Assembly (NCBI RefSeq): GCF_900106035.1
Contig: NZ_FNUC01000004.1
Location: 2,914,001 to 2,978,000, forward strand
Reading direction: 5' to 3'
Length of the DNA: 64,000 bases
Source: Jiangella alba
GTDB lineage: Bacteria > Actinomycetota > Actinomycetes > Jiangellales > Jiangellaceae
Positions 49,790 through 58,480 of this stretch are shown here, piece by piece. A program made the translations under genes and the position numbers. Position 1 is the first letter of the stretch. Every line of letters begins with the position of its first letter. The notes below the pieces were generated by a model that had not been told where the DNA came from, ran no database searches, and saw only the letters and a program-made list of their open reading frames with translations.

Positions 49790-50740
49790 ATGCAGTTCCG
49801 GCAACTGGAGTACTTCGTCGCCGTCGCGGACGAGCACCATTTCGCGCGTGCCGCGGACAAGTGCTTCGTGTCGCAGCCCGCCTTGTCGGCCGGTATCGCC
49901 AAGCTCGAGGACGAGCTCGGCGTCGCGCTCATCAACCGGGTGCACGCGTTCGAGGGACTGACGCCGGAGGGCGAGCGCCTGGTCGGGTGGGCGCGCCGGA
50001 TCCTGGCCGAGCACGACGCGCTGAAGGCCGAGGTCAGCGCGATGCAGACCGGCGTCGGCGGGACTCTTCGGCTCGGCGTCGGGCCCACCACCGCGGCGGC
50101 CGCGGTCACGGTCATCCGCGCCTTCTGCGCCCGGCATCCGCTGGCGCACGTGCGGCTGTCCGAGCATCTGTCCGCCCCCGAACTGCAACGACGCCTGCGC
50201 GGCTTCGAGCTCGACGCCGGCATCGGCTATCTGTCGCCGGGGGACCAGGACGGGCTGCACGTGCTGCCGCTGTACGAGGAACGCTACGTGCTGGCCGCGA
50301 GCCCGGAGCTGCTGCCGGCCGGCGCCACCCAGATCGGCTGGGCCGACGCGGCCCGGCTTCCGCTGGTGCTCCTGAACGAGCGGATGCGGGTGCGCCAGGC
50401 CATCGACGACGCCTTCGCCGCACATGGCATCGAGATCGACCCGCAGGTCGTCGCCGAGTCCGTGGCGTCGTTGTCGGCGCACGTCCACGGTGGTCAGTGG
50501 GCCACCATCGGGCCGCACACCCTGCTCTCCGACGACGGCTCGAGCTCCTCCGGGCTCCGGACGCTGCCACTCGTGGACCCCGAGATCACCATCACCATCG
50601 TCCTCGCGATCAACGCCGCGGCCCGCGACGCCGCGGCCGTCCGTGCCTTCGCCGCCACGGCCGCGGCGCTGCGGCTGCGCGAACGCCTGGGCTACCCGCG
50701 GGTGGCGTCGCTCGGCGGCGGTCCGGTGAGCAGGCCCTGA
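49790..50740 (+). CDS. LysR family transcriptional regulator
   Basis: A 316-residue regulator. The N-terminal winged helix (RQLEYFVAVADEHHFARAA ... VSQPALSAGIAKLEDELG) is followed by a linker helix and a periplasmic-binding-like effector domain. The ATG at 49790 is preferred (GTGAGG 7 bases upstream); a GTG at 49778 would add four residues. No divergent target gene is adjacent, so the regulon is unknown. Its 3' end overlaps the convergent TetR gene by 49 bases. Confidence 0.88.
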   Translation: MQFRQLEYFVAVADEHHFARAADKCFVSQPALSAGIAKLEDELGVALINRVHAFEGLTPEGERLVGWARRILAEHDALKAEVSAMQTGVGGTLRLGVGPTTAAAAVTVIRAFCARHPLAHVRLSEHLSAPELQRRLRGFELDAGIGYLSPGDQDGLHVLPLYEERYVLAASPELLPAGATQIGWADAARLPLVLLNERMRVRQAIDDAFAAHGIEIDPQVVAESVASLSAHVHGGQWATIGPHTLLSDDGSSSSGLRTLPLVDPEITITIVLAINAAARDAAAVRAFAATAAALRLRERLGYPRVASLGGGPVSRP

Positions 50741-51333
50741 ACGATCGGGCCCAGCCAGGCGACCAGGGTGTCGTGGCCGGCCGAGGCCAGCGGTTCCTGC
50801 TGGAGCGAGTACCGGGCCACGGCCACCCCGAGCAGCTGGGCGCACACGAGGTCGCACCGCAGCGCCGCATCGGGCGTGTCCAGCGCCGCGACCAGCTGCG
50901 CGGTGAACTCCTGGTCGATGAACTCCCGCAGCAGCATGGCCGAGACGTCGGCGTCGTCGGCGGAACGCGCCATGATCAGGAGTGGCTCGACCCGCTCCGT
51001 CGCGTCCCATACCTCGAGGAACCGCCGGACCAGCCGGGCGCCGAACCCGTCCAGGCCGTCGGCGAGCAGTCTGCCGATGGGTTCGCGCGGGCTGTCGGCC
51101 ATGCTCATGACCGCGGCGAAGAGCTGGTCCTTGCGCCCGAAGAAGTAGTGGATCATCGCGGGGTCGACCTCGGCGTCCGCGGCGATGGACCGGACGGTCG
51201 CGCGCTGGTAGCCGTTCGCGGCGAAGCTCACTCTGGCGGCGTCCAGGATCCTGCGCTTGCTCTCCTGTCCGCTCCGCCATCGGCCCTGGCGGTTCGGCCT
51301 GGCCTCCGGATCGGGGCTGTCCACGCTGCTCAT
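50692..51333 (-). CDS. TetR family transcriptional regulator
   Basis: A 213-residue TetR protein: ESKRRILDAARVSFAANGYQRATVRSIAADAEVDPAMIHYFFGRKDQLF is the HTH domain, followed by an all-helical ligand domain of the TetR_C type. The start ATG at 51333 excludes upstream codons that lie in the shared promoter. It is divergent from a flavin monooxygenase gene and most likely represses it through the operator at 51367-51377. Confidence 0.9.
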   Translation of the reverse strand: MSSVDSPDPEARPNRQGRWRSGQESKRRILDAARVSFAANGYQRATVRSIAADAEVDPAMIHYFFGRKDQLFAAVMSMADSPREPIGRLLADGLDGFGARLVRRFLEVWDATERVEPLLIMARSADDADVSAMLLREFIDQEFTAQLVAALDTPDAALRCDLVCAQLLGVAVARYSLQQEPLASAGHDTLVAWLGPIVQGLLTGPPPSDATRG

Positions 51334-51366
51334 CGCGGCCCAGCTTAGCCGCGGCGACGTTATCTC

Positions 51367-51403
51367 CAACACTGTTGAAGTATCTGGCGACGGCCTGTTA
51401 CGT
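51367..51403 (+). promoter_or_regulatory. TetR operator and monooxygenase promoter
   Basis: CAACACTGTTG at 51367-51377 is a perfect 11-bp palindrome. It overlaps the -35 TTGAAG (51375-51380) of a promoter whose -10 candidate TTACGT (51398-51403) follows after 17 bases. Repressor binding here would block RNA polymerase. Confidence 0.55.
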
Positions 51404-51435
51404 TTTCTTCGTCATTGCTGAAGAAAGGGGCTGGC

Positions 51436-52695
51436 ATGTCGGGCGCCGAGAGTGAAGCCACCACCGCGTGCGTCGTCGGGGGCGGTCCGGCCGGGGCCAT
51501 GGTGGCGCTGCTGCTGGCCCGCGCCGGGGTCGACGTGACCTTGCTGGAGCGGCACGGCGACTTCCTGCGCGACTTCCGCGGGGACACCGTCCACCCAGCG
51601 ACACTCGACGTGCTGGACCAGCTGGAGCTGGCCGAGAGGCTGCACGCCCGGCCGCATCAGAAGATCGGCTCGATGAGCATGATCCGAGCGGGCCGGCGCC
51701 GCGAGCTGGCCGACTTCCGGCGGCTGAAGGTCAAGTTCCCGTACATCACGATGATCGGGCAGTGGGACTTCCTCGACTTCATCACCGGCGAGGCAGCGCG
51801 GTACCCCAACTTCCGGCTGCTGATGAACTCGTCGCTGCACGACGTCCTGCGCGTGGACGGCCGGGTCCGCGGCATCCGCTACCGCCACGGCGACGAGCAC
51901 CACGAGCTTCGGGCCGAGCTGGTCATCGCCGCCGACGGGCGGCGGTCGGCCACTCGCGCCGCGGTCGGCCTGCACCCCCGTGCGAAGGGCGTGTCCATCG
52001 ACGTCGTGCTGTTCCGCCTCTCCCGGCGTGACGACGACCCGACGGAGGGCATCACCCTCCGGCTCGACGGCGGGGACGTCCTCGGGCTGATCGATCGCGG
52101 CTCCTACTGGCAGTCATTCGTCGAGATCCCGAAGGGCGACGGCATCCGGGCGCTGCGTGCGGCCGGCATCGAGGCGTTTCGCGACACGGTGGTGCGGCTG
52201 GCCCCGTTCCTCGCCGACCGGGTCGGTGAGATCGAGTCCATCGACGCGCTCAACTTCCTCGACGTGCGCGTCGATCGGCTGCGCCGCTGGCATGTGCCGG
52301 GCCTGCTGGTCATCGGCGACGCCGCACACTGCATGTCGCCCGTCGGTGGCGTCGGGGTGAACCTCGCCGTGCAGGACGCGGTCGCCACGGCCAACACGCT
52401 GGTCGAACCGCTGCTCAGGTGTCAGGACGAGGGACTCCCGGTGCCGCGATCGGCCCTGGCGGCGGTCCAGCGGCGTCGAAGGCTCCCCACGACCACGATT
52501 CAGCTGCTGCAACGCGCCGCGCTGCGGGTCGACCTCAACGGTGCGACGGCCGGACCCGGCCCGGACACCGACGACGGCGCCGGGGCGGGCACCGGACTGG
52601 TCGCCGGCCTCATGGGACGGGTCATCGCCTACGGGATACGGCCCGAACGGGTGCGCAGCCGGCGAATCCTGACCCCGGGTCGACCACCGATGTGA
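51436..52695 (+). CDS. FAD-dependent aromatic-type monooxygenase
   Basis: A 419-residue flavoprotein of the PHBH class. GGGPAGAMVA is the FAD-binding GxGxxG motif, AADGRRS the DG motif, and GDAAHCMSPVGGVGVN the GD motif. It would hydroxylate an aromatic or polyketide-like substrate using NAD(P)H and oxygen, possibly as a self-resistance or detoxification enzyme given the divergent TetR. GAAAGGGG lies before the ATG. Confidence 0.88.
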   Translation: MSGAESEATTACVVGGGPAGAMVALLLARAGVDVTLLERHGDFLRDFRGDTVHPATLDVLDQLELAERLHARPHQKIGSMSMIRAGRRRELADFRRLKVKFPYITMIGQWDFLDFITGEAARYPNFRLLMNSSLHDVLRVDGRVRGIRYRHGDEHHELRAELVIAADGRRSATRAAVGLHPRAKGVSIDVVLFRLSRRDDDPTEGITLRLDGGDVLGLIDRGSYWQSFVEIPKGDGIRALRAAGIEAFRDTVVRLAPFLADRVGEIESIDALNFLDVRVDRLRRWHVPGLLVIGDAAHCMSPVGGVGVNLAVQDAVATANTLVEPLLRCQDEGLPVPRSALAAVQRRRRLPTTTIQLLQRAALRVDLNGATAGPGPDTDDGAGAGTGLVAGLMGRVIAYGIRPERVRSRRILTPGRPPM

Positions 52696-52719
52696 GGAGT
52701 GATCCGCGATGCTGGGGCT

Positions 52720-53556
52720 GTGGAGTACGTGTCCCGAGTGCCGCGACCGCCGCTGGACGGGCTGATCGACGACCTCTACTACCTGGAGGGCGCGCCGCCG
52801 TACGCCCGGCTGATGCTGCCGCCGCCGGCGGCGCTGCTCATCGTCAACCTCGGGGCGCCGTTCCGCATCCGCGCCGGCGCCGACCTCGAGGCGGCCGAGT
52901 ACGCCGACGGATGCGTGGTCACCATGCCCACCCGCGCGTGGGAGTTCGGCTACCCACCCTGGACCCGGTCCGTCGGCGTGCACTTCAAGCCGTGGGGGCT
53001 CGCGCCGTTCCTGCCGATGCCCGCGGCCGAGCTGTGTGACCGGCCGGTGACGGTGGAGCAGGTCTGGGCCCGGCCCGCCGTTGCCGAGCTGCGAGAGCGG
53101 CTGGCCACGGCGGACGGGCCGCACGAGATGCTGACGCTGCTCGAGGAGGAGCTGCTGCGACGGCTGTGCGAGACCGCCGGCCTCGGGCTGGTCCGTCACA
53201 CGAGCAGGGTCATCGCGGCGACCACCGGGGCGGTGCCGATCGGCGACCTGAGCGTGGCGGCCGGTGTCAGCAGCACTCAGCTGGCGCTGCGGTTCAAGGA
53301 GCTCGTCGGCGTCACACCGAAGCGGCTGGCCCGCACCTACCGCTTCGCCGCCACCGTGTTCGCGCTCGACCCCGCCGGACCGGTCGACTGGGCCGGCCTC
53401 GCCGCTCGCGCGGGCTACTTCGACCAGGCCCACTTCGGCCACGAGTTCCGGGCGTTCACCGGGCTCACGCCGACCCGGTACGTCGAAGTCCGGCGGCGGT
53501 TCCAGCGCGAACATCCCGGCCACGTGCTGGACAACTGGCCGCTGCCGGCCGATTGA
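52720..53556 (+). CDS. AraC family transcriptional regulator
   Basis: A 278-residue regulator. The N-terminal DUF6597-like domain has RPPLDGLIDDLYYLEG. The C-terminal AraC HTH domain contains ISVAAGVSSTQLALRFKELVGVTPKR and AGYFDQAHFGHEFRAFTGLTPTRY. The GTG at 52720 is chosen because it gives a start just before the RPPLDGLIDD block; the open frame reaches a GTG at 52699 that sits inside AGGAGTG. It follows the monooxygenase. Confidence 0.85.
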   Translation: MEYVSRVPRPPLDGLIDDLYYLEGAPPYARLMLPPPAALLIVNLGAPFRIRAGADLEAAEYADGCVVTMPTRAWEFGYPPWTRSVGVHFKPWGLAPFLPMPAAELCDRPVTVEQVWARPAVAELRERLATADGPHEMLTLLEEELLRRLCETAGLGLVRHTSRVIAATTGAVPIGDLSVAAGVSSTQLALRFKELVGVTPKRLARTYRFAATVFALDPAGPVDWAGLAARAGYFDQAHFGHEFRAFTGLTPTRYVEVRRRFQREHPGHVLDNWPLPAD

Positions 53557-53620
53557 TTTCTTACAAGAGCGACAGCTCACGACCCGCTAATTTGGGGCAC
53601 CCAAGGCAGAGGAGCGCCCG

Positions 53621-54208
53621 ATGGGCAAGGTAGTCATGTACAGCGCGGTGTCGGTGGACGGCTTCATCGCCGACGAGAACGACCAGCCCGGACCGCTGTT
53701 CGACTGGTTGACCAGCGGTGACGTCCCGTTGGACGAGAGCGGCGCGCTGAAGGTGTCGCAGGTGTCGTACGACTACACCCGGGCGTACTGGAACGAGATC
53801 GGGGTGACGGTCGCCGGCCGCCACGTCTTCGACATCACCGACGGCTGGGACGGGACGCCTCCGGCCGGTATCGACCACGTGGTCGTCGTGACACACCGGC
53901 CGGCGCCCGACGGCTGGGACCCCGAGGCGCCGTTCCACTTCGTCGACGGCATCGAGGCGGCCATGGCCAAGGCGCAGGAGCTCGCCGGCGACCGCGTCGT
54001 CGAGGTCGCCGCCGGCGACGTCGGCGGCCAGCTGCTGGCCGCAGGTCTGGTCGACGAGGTGCGCATGGACGTCGTGCCCGTCGTGTTCGGGTCCGGCAAA
54101 CGCTTCTTCGGGTCGGTAGCCGCGCAGCAGCTGCTGGAGGATCCCGACGTCATGATGCGGGGCGACCGGGTGATCCACCTGCGCTACCGGGTGCGCCGGC
54201 CGAGCTGA
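53621..54208 (+). CDS. RibD C-terminal/dihydrofolate reductase family protein
   Basis: A 195-residue DHFR-fold protein with VMYSAVSVDGFIADEND (VSxDGxIA motif), TVAGRHVFD and EVAAGDVGGQLLAAGLVDE. Substrate and cofactor are unknown; most such proteins are stand-alone reductases rather than true DHFR. GAGGAG lies 6 bases before the ATG. It could be the target of the AraC neighbour, but no operator was seen. Confidence 0.85.
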   Translation: MGKVVMYSAVSVDGFIADENDQPGPLFDWLTSGDVPLDESGALKVSQVSYDYTRAYWNEIGVTVAGRHVFDITDGWDGTPPAGIDHVVVVTHRPAPDGWDPEAPFHFVDGIEAAMAKAQELAGDRVVEVAAGDVGGQLLAAGLVDEVRMDVVPVVFGSGKRFFGSVAAQQLLEDPDVMMRGDRVIHLRYRVRRPS

Positions 54209-54250
54209 GCCGGCACGCACGCCGGAAGGGTCGGCGGCCGCTCGCGTGGC

Positions 54251-54475
54251 TCAACTCTTGCGTGCGGTCGCCTTCCCGCCCTTGCGGCCCGCCTTCTTCT
54301 TCTGCGCGGTGGTGCCGCCCTGCGAGCTGTCGCCGCCGGAGCCGCTCTGTTCCCCGCCACGCTTCGACGCGCCGGGGGAGTTGGCGATGCGTGCCGCCCG
54401 CTCCTTCGACATGCCCTTGTCCCTGAGGGCTTCGTACTGCTTCTCGTTCTTGACGTTCGCCGACTTGCTGGGCAT
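54251..54475 (-). CDS. Small basic stress-associated protein
   Basis: A 74-residue protein: KNEKQYEALRDKGMSKERAARIANSP, a helical domain common in small actinobacterial stress proteins, followed by a Gly/Ser linker and a Lys/Arg-rich tail (KKKAGRKGGKATARKS) that could bind nucleic acid. I recognise the domain by its repeated appearance but not by an established function. It is divergent from the gas vesicle cluster. Confidence 0.7.
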   Translation of the reverse strand: MPSKSANVKNEKQYEALRDKGMSKERAARIANSPGASKRGGEQSGSGGDSSQGGTTAQKKKAGRKGGKATARKS

Positions 54476-54714
54476 GGCGACCTCCCGTGGTCGTGTCTCG
54501 TCGGCCCGTACCCCGAGTCGACCGGGCCGATGCCACGTCCACGTCCCCGCCGACCATGAGCCGGCCCGCGTCGCCGCCCGCGCGCGTACCCCGCCGACGT
54601 CCTCGCATGCGCTGGGGAATGACGGTCCGAAAGGTCCGGGATCAACCCGTTTGCCGCACTCGTGGGGTGGTAACCGCCGAGCGTCGAGTCACTCGATCGG
54701 CTCTTGGAGGGCAC

Positions 54715-54939
54715 ATGCCGACGCGAAACCAGGAAGCGGTCCGGAAGACCGTCCTCGATGCGCTGATGCGCAAGGTCGAGGCGGACCGATACCCCTCGCC
54801 GACGATGCTCGACCACATCGAGGCGCTGCTCACTGACGACGACGTCGCCGAGTACGCCGCTCTGCTGGCGGAGCGGGTCGAGGAGGACCTCTACCCGAGC
54901 ATCCCGATGCTCCGGCGACTGCTGCGGCTGGCCGCCTGA
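54715..54939 (+). CDS. Small protein at the head of the gas vesicle cluster
   Basis: A 74-residue soluble, acidic protein. It contains an internal near-repeat: YPSPTMLDHIEALL and YPSIPMLRRLLRL, separated by a helix, so the fold may be two similar helical hairpins. No family function known to me. TTGGAGGGCAC gives a good ribosome binding site. Position before gvp genes suggests an accessory role. Confidence 0.65.
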   Translation: MPTRNQEAVRKTVLDALMRKVEADRYPSPTMLDHIEALLTDDDVAEYAALLAERVEEDLYPSIPMLRRLLRLAA

Positions 54940-54990
54940 CCGGCGGCGAGCGCGGCGAAGACACGAACCACACACCCGAGGGAGGGTGCG

Positions 54991-55548
54991 ATGAACACGG
55001 CTACCAGGGTCGCCATGGCGGCGGCCAGCGGCTACATTCTCGGCCGCAGGAAGCGACTGAAGCTGGCGATCGCGATCGGCAGCATGCTGGCCGGCAAGCG
55101 ACTGGCCACCGATCCGCGCGGCATGCTGCGCCAGGCCGGCGAGCTCGTCGAGAGCCGCCCCGAGCTGGCGCAGCTCACCGACCAGGTCCGTACGACGCTG
55201 TACACCGCCGCCCGCGGCGCCGCCGTCGGCGTGGTGGGCCAGCGCATCGACCACCTCAGCGACTCCATCCGGGACCGATCCGACCGGCTGACCGGTGCGG
55301 TCACCGAGCGGACCCCGATCAGCGGCGGCCGCGACTCCGACGACGTCGAGGACGTCGCGGAGGAGGAAACGGCCGAGGAGGAACCGGCCGAGGAAGAGCC
55401 CGCCGAGGAGAAGCGCCCGCGCAAGCGCGCCGCGAAGAAGGCGCCGGCCAAGCGCTCGGCGCCGGCACGCAAGGAGAAGCCGGCCCGGAAGCGGACGGCG
55501 AAGAAGACCGCGTCGTCCGGCCGCTCCCGCGCCGGTTCGGGGAGGTGA
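54991..55548 (+). CDS. Gas vesicle-cluster protein with Lys/Arg-rich tail
   Basis: A 185-residue protein. The first 110 residues include a short glycine-rich hydrophobic start (AMAAASGYILGRRKRLKLAIAIGSMLAG) and helices. The tail has EEEPAEEE acidic repeats then AKKAPAKR-type basic repeats resembling histone H1. Similar proteins occur in Streptomyces gas vesicle clusters, where I believe one is called gvpY; I do not assign the name. It overlaps the next frame at GTGA. Confidence 0.7.
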   Translation: MNTATRVAMAAASGYILGRRKRLKLAIAIGSMLAGKRLATDPRGMLRQAGELVESRPELAQLTDQVRTTLYTAARGAAVGVVGQRIDHLSDSIRDRSDRLTGAVTERTPISGGRDSDDVEDVAEEETAEEEPAEEEPAEEKRPRKRAAKKAPAKRSAPARKEKPARKRTAKKTASSGRSRAGSGR

Positions 55549-55553
55549 CCCGC

Positions 55554-56528
55554 ATGGCACGCACCGACACCGACGCCCGCCCGGACCAGAGCCTGCGCGG
55601 CGTGCTCGACGAGCTGCCGCTGGACCGGCTCAAGGACGAGGCGAAGAACGGGCTCACGTCGCTCGGCGAGTGGGCGATCCAGTCCGCCGGCAGCCGCATC
55701 GGCAAGGCGACCGACAAGCTCGACGACATCGCCGGCGGCGGGCCGATCGGCGCCTCCGCGCTGGCGGGCGCTGCGAAGGACGGCCTGCCCGGCGCGGTCA
55801 AGGGCGCCGTCGGCGGCGTCAAGGACAAGGTCGCGGGCGTCTTCTCCCGCGGCGGCTCGAACGACGGCACGAAGGGTGACAAGGCGACCCGCTCCACGAA
55901 CATCGTCGAGGAGATCGACATCGGCGCCCCGGTCCGCGTCGTCTACGACCAGTGGACGCAGTTCCAGGACTTCGCCGGCTTCATGAAGAAGGTCGAGAGC
56001 GTCGAGCAGACGTCCGACGAGAAGCTGGATTTCAAGGCGCAGGTGTTCTGGTCGCACCGCACGTGGTCGGCGACGATCCTCGAGCAGGTGCCGGACGAGC
56101 TGATCGTCTGGCGCTCGTCGGGGGAGAAGGGCCACGTCGACGGGGCCGTGACGTTCCACGAGCTGGCGCCGCGGCTGACCAGGGTGGTCGTCGTGCTCGA
56201 GTACTACCCCAAGGGGATGGTCGAGCGGACCGGCAACCTCTGGCGGGCGCCCGGCCGCCGGGCCCGGCTGGAGCTCAAGCACTTCCGCCGCCACGTCATG
56301 GTGCACCTCCTGCGCGACGCCGACCAGGTCGAGGGCTGGCGCGGCGAGATCCACGAGGGCGAGGTCGAGGAGACCGACGAGGAGGCGCGCGAGCGCGAGG
56401 CCGAGGAGGACGAGGCCTACGACGAGGAGTACGCGGAGGACGAGGAGGACCTCGGCGACGAGGAGGAGCTCGACGAGGAGCCGGAAGAGGACGAGGAGCC
56501 GGAAGAGGACGAGGAGAGCGAGAGGTGA
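55554..56528 (+). CDS. SRPBCC family protein of the gas vesicle cluster
   Basis: A 324-residue protein. An N-terminal Gly/Ala-rich amphipathic region (about 1-110) precedes a START/SRPBCC (polyketide cyclase/dehydrase-like) domain of about 145 residues ([37 protein letters not shown]). The final 60 residues are almost entirely Glu and Asp. The ATG at 55554 has GGAGG 8 bases upstream; a GTG at 55545 is the alternative. Possibly a chaperone or lipid-binding helper for vesicle assembly. Confidence 0.78.
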   Translation: MARTDTDARPDQSLRGVLDELPLDRLKDEAKNGLTSLGEWAIQSAGSRIGKATDKLDDIAGGGPIGASALAGAAKDGLPGAVKGAVGGVKDKVAGVFSRGGSNDGTKGDKATRSTNIVEEIDIGAPVRVVYDQWTQFQDFAGFMKKVESVEQTSDEKLDFKAQVFWSHRTWSATILEQVPDELIVWRSSGEKGHVDGAVTFHELAPRLTRVVVVLEYYPKGMVERTGNLWRAPGRRARLELKHFRRHVMVHLLRDADQVEGWRGEIHEGEVEETDEEAREREAEEDEAYDEEYAEDEEDLGDEEELDEEPEEDEEPEEDEESER

Positions 56529-56535
56529 TCGCGCC

Positions 56536-56952
56536 ATGACGATGGTCAACCAGCGACGTTCCGGCGGCGCCCAGCTGCAGCGGCCATCGCCCAGCGGCCT
56601 CGCCGACGTCATCGACATCATTCTCGACAAGGGCCTCGTGATCGACGCGTACGTGCGCGTCTCGCTGGTCGGCATCGAACTGCTGACCATCGACGCTCGC
56701 ATCGTCATCGCCAGCGTCGACACCTACCTGCGCTTCGCGGAGGCCACCAACCGGCTCGACCTGTACGAGCACGGCGGCAAGGACCTCACCGAGCTGATGG
56801 GCGACGGCGTGCACCGGGCCGCCAAGGGCAAGACGTCCGGCGCCATCGAGGGCATCAAGGACGCCATCAGCAGCGACGACGACGAGGACGAGGAGCGGCG
56901 GCGGCCGGCCAAGAAGGCCAGCGCTCGTCGCCGGAGGAGTCAGAGCGAATGA
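56536..56952 (+). CDS. gvpA: Gas vesicle structural protein GvpA
   Basis: A 138-residue GvpA-family protein with [44 protein letters not shown], the core helix-strand-strand-helix that builds the vesicle wall. Unlike cyanobacterial GvpA (about 70 residues) it has a C-terminal extension ending in Lys/Arg-rich RRRRSQSE, as in Streptomyces. It is the best candidate for the shell subunit among the three paralogues here. Confidence 0.9.
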   Translation: MTMVNQRRSGGAQLQRPSPSGLADVIDIILDKGLVIDAYVRVSLVGIELLTIDARIVIASVDTYLRFAEATNRLDLYEHGGKDLTELMGDGVHRAAKGKTSGAIEGIKDAISSDDDEDEERRRPAKKASARRRRSQSE

Positions 56953-57743
56953 AGACGACGCAGGCAGCACCAACGATGGAGGGCCACGCGGCCGCGCCGA
57001 CGGCGTACTACGTGTACGCCGTCGTGCCGGCCGGCGCGCCCGTGCCGGACGACCTGACCGGCATCGACGACCGCGGCGTCGAGCTGGTCGCGCACGGCCC
57101 GGTGGCCGCCGCGACCGGGACGGTCGCCACCGGCCGCGCGTTCGGGCGGCGCGACGACCTGCTCGCGCACAGCCGGGTGACGGACACGCTGGCGCTGGGC
57201 GGCGCGGTGATCCCGGTGCGGTTCGGCTCCGTGGTGTCCGACGCCGGCGGCGTCGTGGCCGAGCTGCTGGCGCCGAACGCGGACCACTTCGCCGCGGTCC
57301 TCGACGAACTGGCGGGTCGCCGGCAGTTCATCGTCCGGGCCCGCTACGACGAGGAGGCCGTGCTGGCCGAGATCGTCGCGGAGTACGCGGACATCGCCGC
57401 GCTGCGCGAGCGCACCCGCGACCAGAGCGTGGAGGCGAGCTGGGCCGAGCGCATCCGGCTGGGTGAGCTGGTCGCGCGGGCACTGGAGCTCAAGCGCGAC
57501 GCCGACAGCGCGGCGCTGCTCGACCTGCTCGCCCCGGCGGCCGCCGACTGGAACGTCCGTTCGGCGGGCGAGATCGACTACCTCGCCGACGTCGCGTTCC
57601 TGGTCGCCGACGAGCAGCGCGACGCCTTCGAACGGGCCGTGGAACGGGCGGCGGACGACCTCACCGGGCGCGGCCGGATCCGGCTGGTCGGGCCGACCGC
57701 GCCGTACGACTTCGTGCCGGGTGACGACCCATGGGTGTCCTGA
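56949..57743 (+). CDS. gvpF: GvpL/GvpF family gas vesicle protein
   Basis: A 264-residue GvpF/L protein: [28 protein letters not shown] and [23 protein letters not shown] are the conserved blocks. GvpF binds GvpA and helps nucleate or expand the shell. It overlaps gvpA by 4 bases and gvpG by 13. The F rather than L assignment follows gene order and is tentative. Confidence 0.9.
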   Translation: MKTTQAAPTMEGHAAAPTAYYVYAVVPAGAPVPDDLTGIDDRGVELVAHGPVAAATGTVATGRAFGRRDDLLAHSRVTDTLALGGAVIPVRFGSVVSDAGGVVAELLAPNADHFAAVLDELAGRRQFIVRARYDEEAVLAEIVAEYADIAALRERTRDQSVEASWAERIRLGELVARALELKRDADSAALLDLLAPAAADWNVRSAGEIDYLADVAFLVADEQRDAFERAVERAADDLTGRGRIRLVGPTAPYDFVPGDDPWVS

Positions 57744-57949
57744 CCGCCCTGGTCACCTGGCCGCTGGCGCCCGTCCGCGGCGCGGTCGCGGCGGCCCGGC
57801 TGGTCGGTGACGAGGCCGAGCGGCAGTACCGCGACCCCGTCGCCGTCCGCCGGGCACTGGAACAGGTCGAGCAGTCCCGCGCCGCCGGGCTGCTCTCGGA
57901 CGAGGAGGCCGCGGCGATGGAGGACGAGCTGATCGGGCGGTTGCTGTGA
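57731..57949 (+). CDS. gvpG: Gas vesicle protein GvpG
   Basis: A 72-residue GvpG: an N-terminal hydrophobic-aromatic segment ([18 protein letters not shown]) and an acidic helical region with EEAAAMEDELIGRLL. Accessory protein required for vesicle formation. It overlaps both neighbours. Confidence 0.9.
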   Translation: MGVLTALVTWPLAPVRGAVAAARLVGDEAERQYRDPVAVRRALEQVEQSRAAGLLSDEEAAAMEDELIGRLL

Positions 57950-58200
57950 AGGCGACGGAGACGGCCGAGCGGGCGGTCGAGCAACTGGCCACGCTCAGCG
58001 GGCGGACGGCCGAGGCCGTCACCGGCATCCACCGGACCGACGACGGCTGGCGGGTGCGGGTCGAGGTGCTCGAGCTGGAGCGGATCCCGCGCTCCACCGA
58101 CCTGCTGGCCGAGTACGCCGTCGACCTCGACGAGGACGGCGACCTCACCGGCTACCGGCGCGTGCGGCGCTACACCCGCGGCGCGTCGAGAGAGGACTGA
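57946..58200 (+). CDS. gvpO: Gas vesicle protein GvpO
   Basis: An 84-residue GvpO with DDGWRVRVEVLELERIPRSTDLLAEY, the conserved core, and YRRVRRYTRG at the end. GvpO is a minor protein or regulator. The GTG start overlaps the gvpG stop (GTGA). In Streptomyces gvpO often precedes gvpA; here it follows gvpG. Confidence 0.88.
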   Translation: MKATETAERAVEQLATLSGRTAEAVTGIHRTDDGWRVRVEVLELERIPRSTDLLAEYAVDLDEDGDLTGYRRVRRYTRGASRED

Positions 58201-58204
58201 ACTC

Positions 58205-58480
58205 ATGACGCAGGCCCGAGAACGCGCTCCGCTCACCCGGCCGTACGGGTCGGCGCTGGCCGCGCCGCCGCAGCCGGCGAACCTCGCCGACGTCCTGGAA
58301 CGGGTGCTGGACAAGGGGATCGTGATCGCCGGTGACATCCGGGTGAACCTGCTCGACATCGAGCTGCTGACGATCCGGATCAGGCTCCTGGTGGCGTCGG
58401 TCGACAAGGCCCAGGAGATGGGCATCGACTGGTGGCGTCGCGACCCGATGCTGTCCAGCGGCGAGGAGCGCGATGAGTGA
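58205..58480 (+). CDS. gvpJ: GvpA-family protein (GvpJ-like)
   Basis: A 91-residue GvpA paralogue: LADVLERVLDKGIVIAGDIRVNLLDIELLTIRIRLLVASVDKAQ, then a short WWRRDPML end. The DIRVNLLDIEL variant of the core and the absence of the long basic tail place it with GvpJ-type minor shell proteins at the vesicle tips. It overlaps the following gene by 8 bases. Confidence 0.88.
   Translation: MTQARERAPLTRPYGSALAAPPQPANLADVLERVLDKGIVIAGDIRVNLLDIELLTIRIRLLVASVDKAQEMGIDWWRRDPMLSSGEERDE

Noticed and set aside
54649-54672. Possible stress-sigma promoter (GTTT ... GGGTGG/TGGTAA) before the gas vesicle cluster
   Set aside because: Spacing and -10 fit poorly to the GTTT-N14-16-GGGTA pattern; not supported enough to list.
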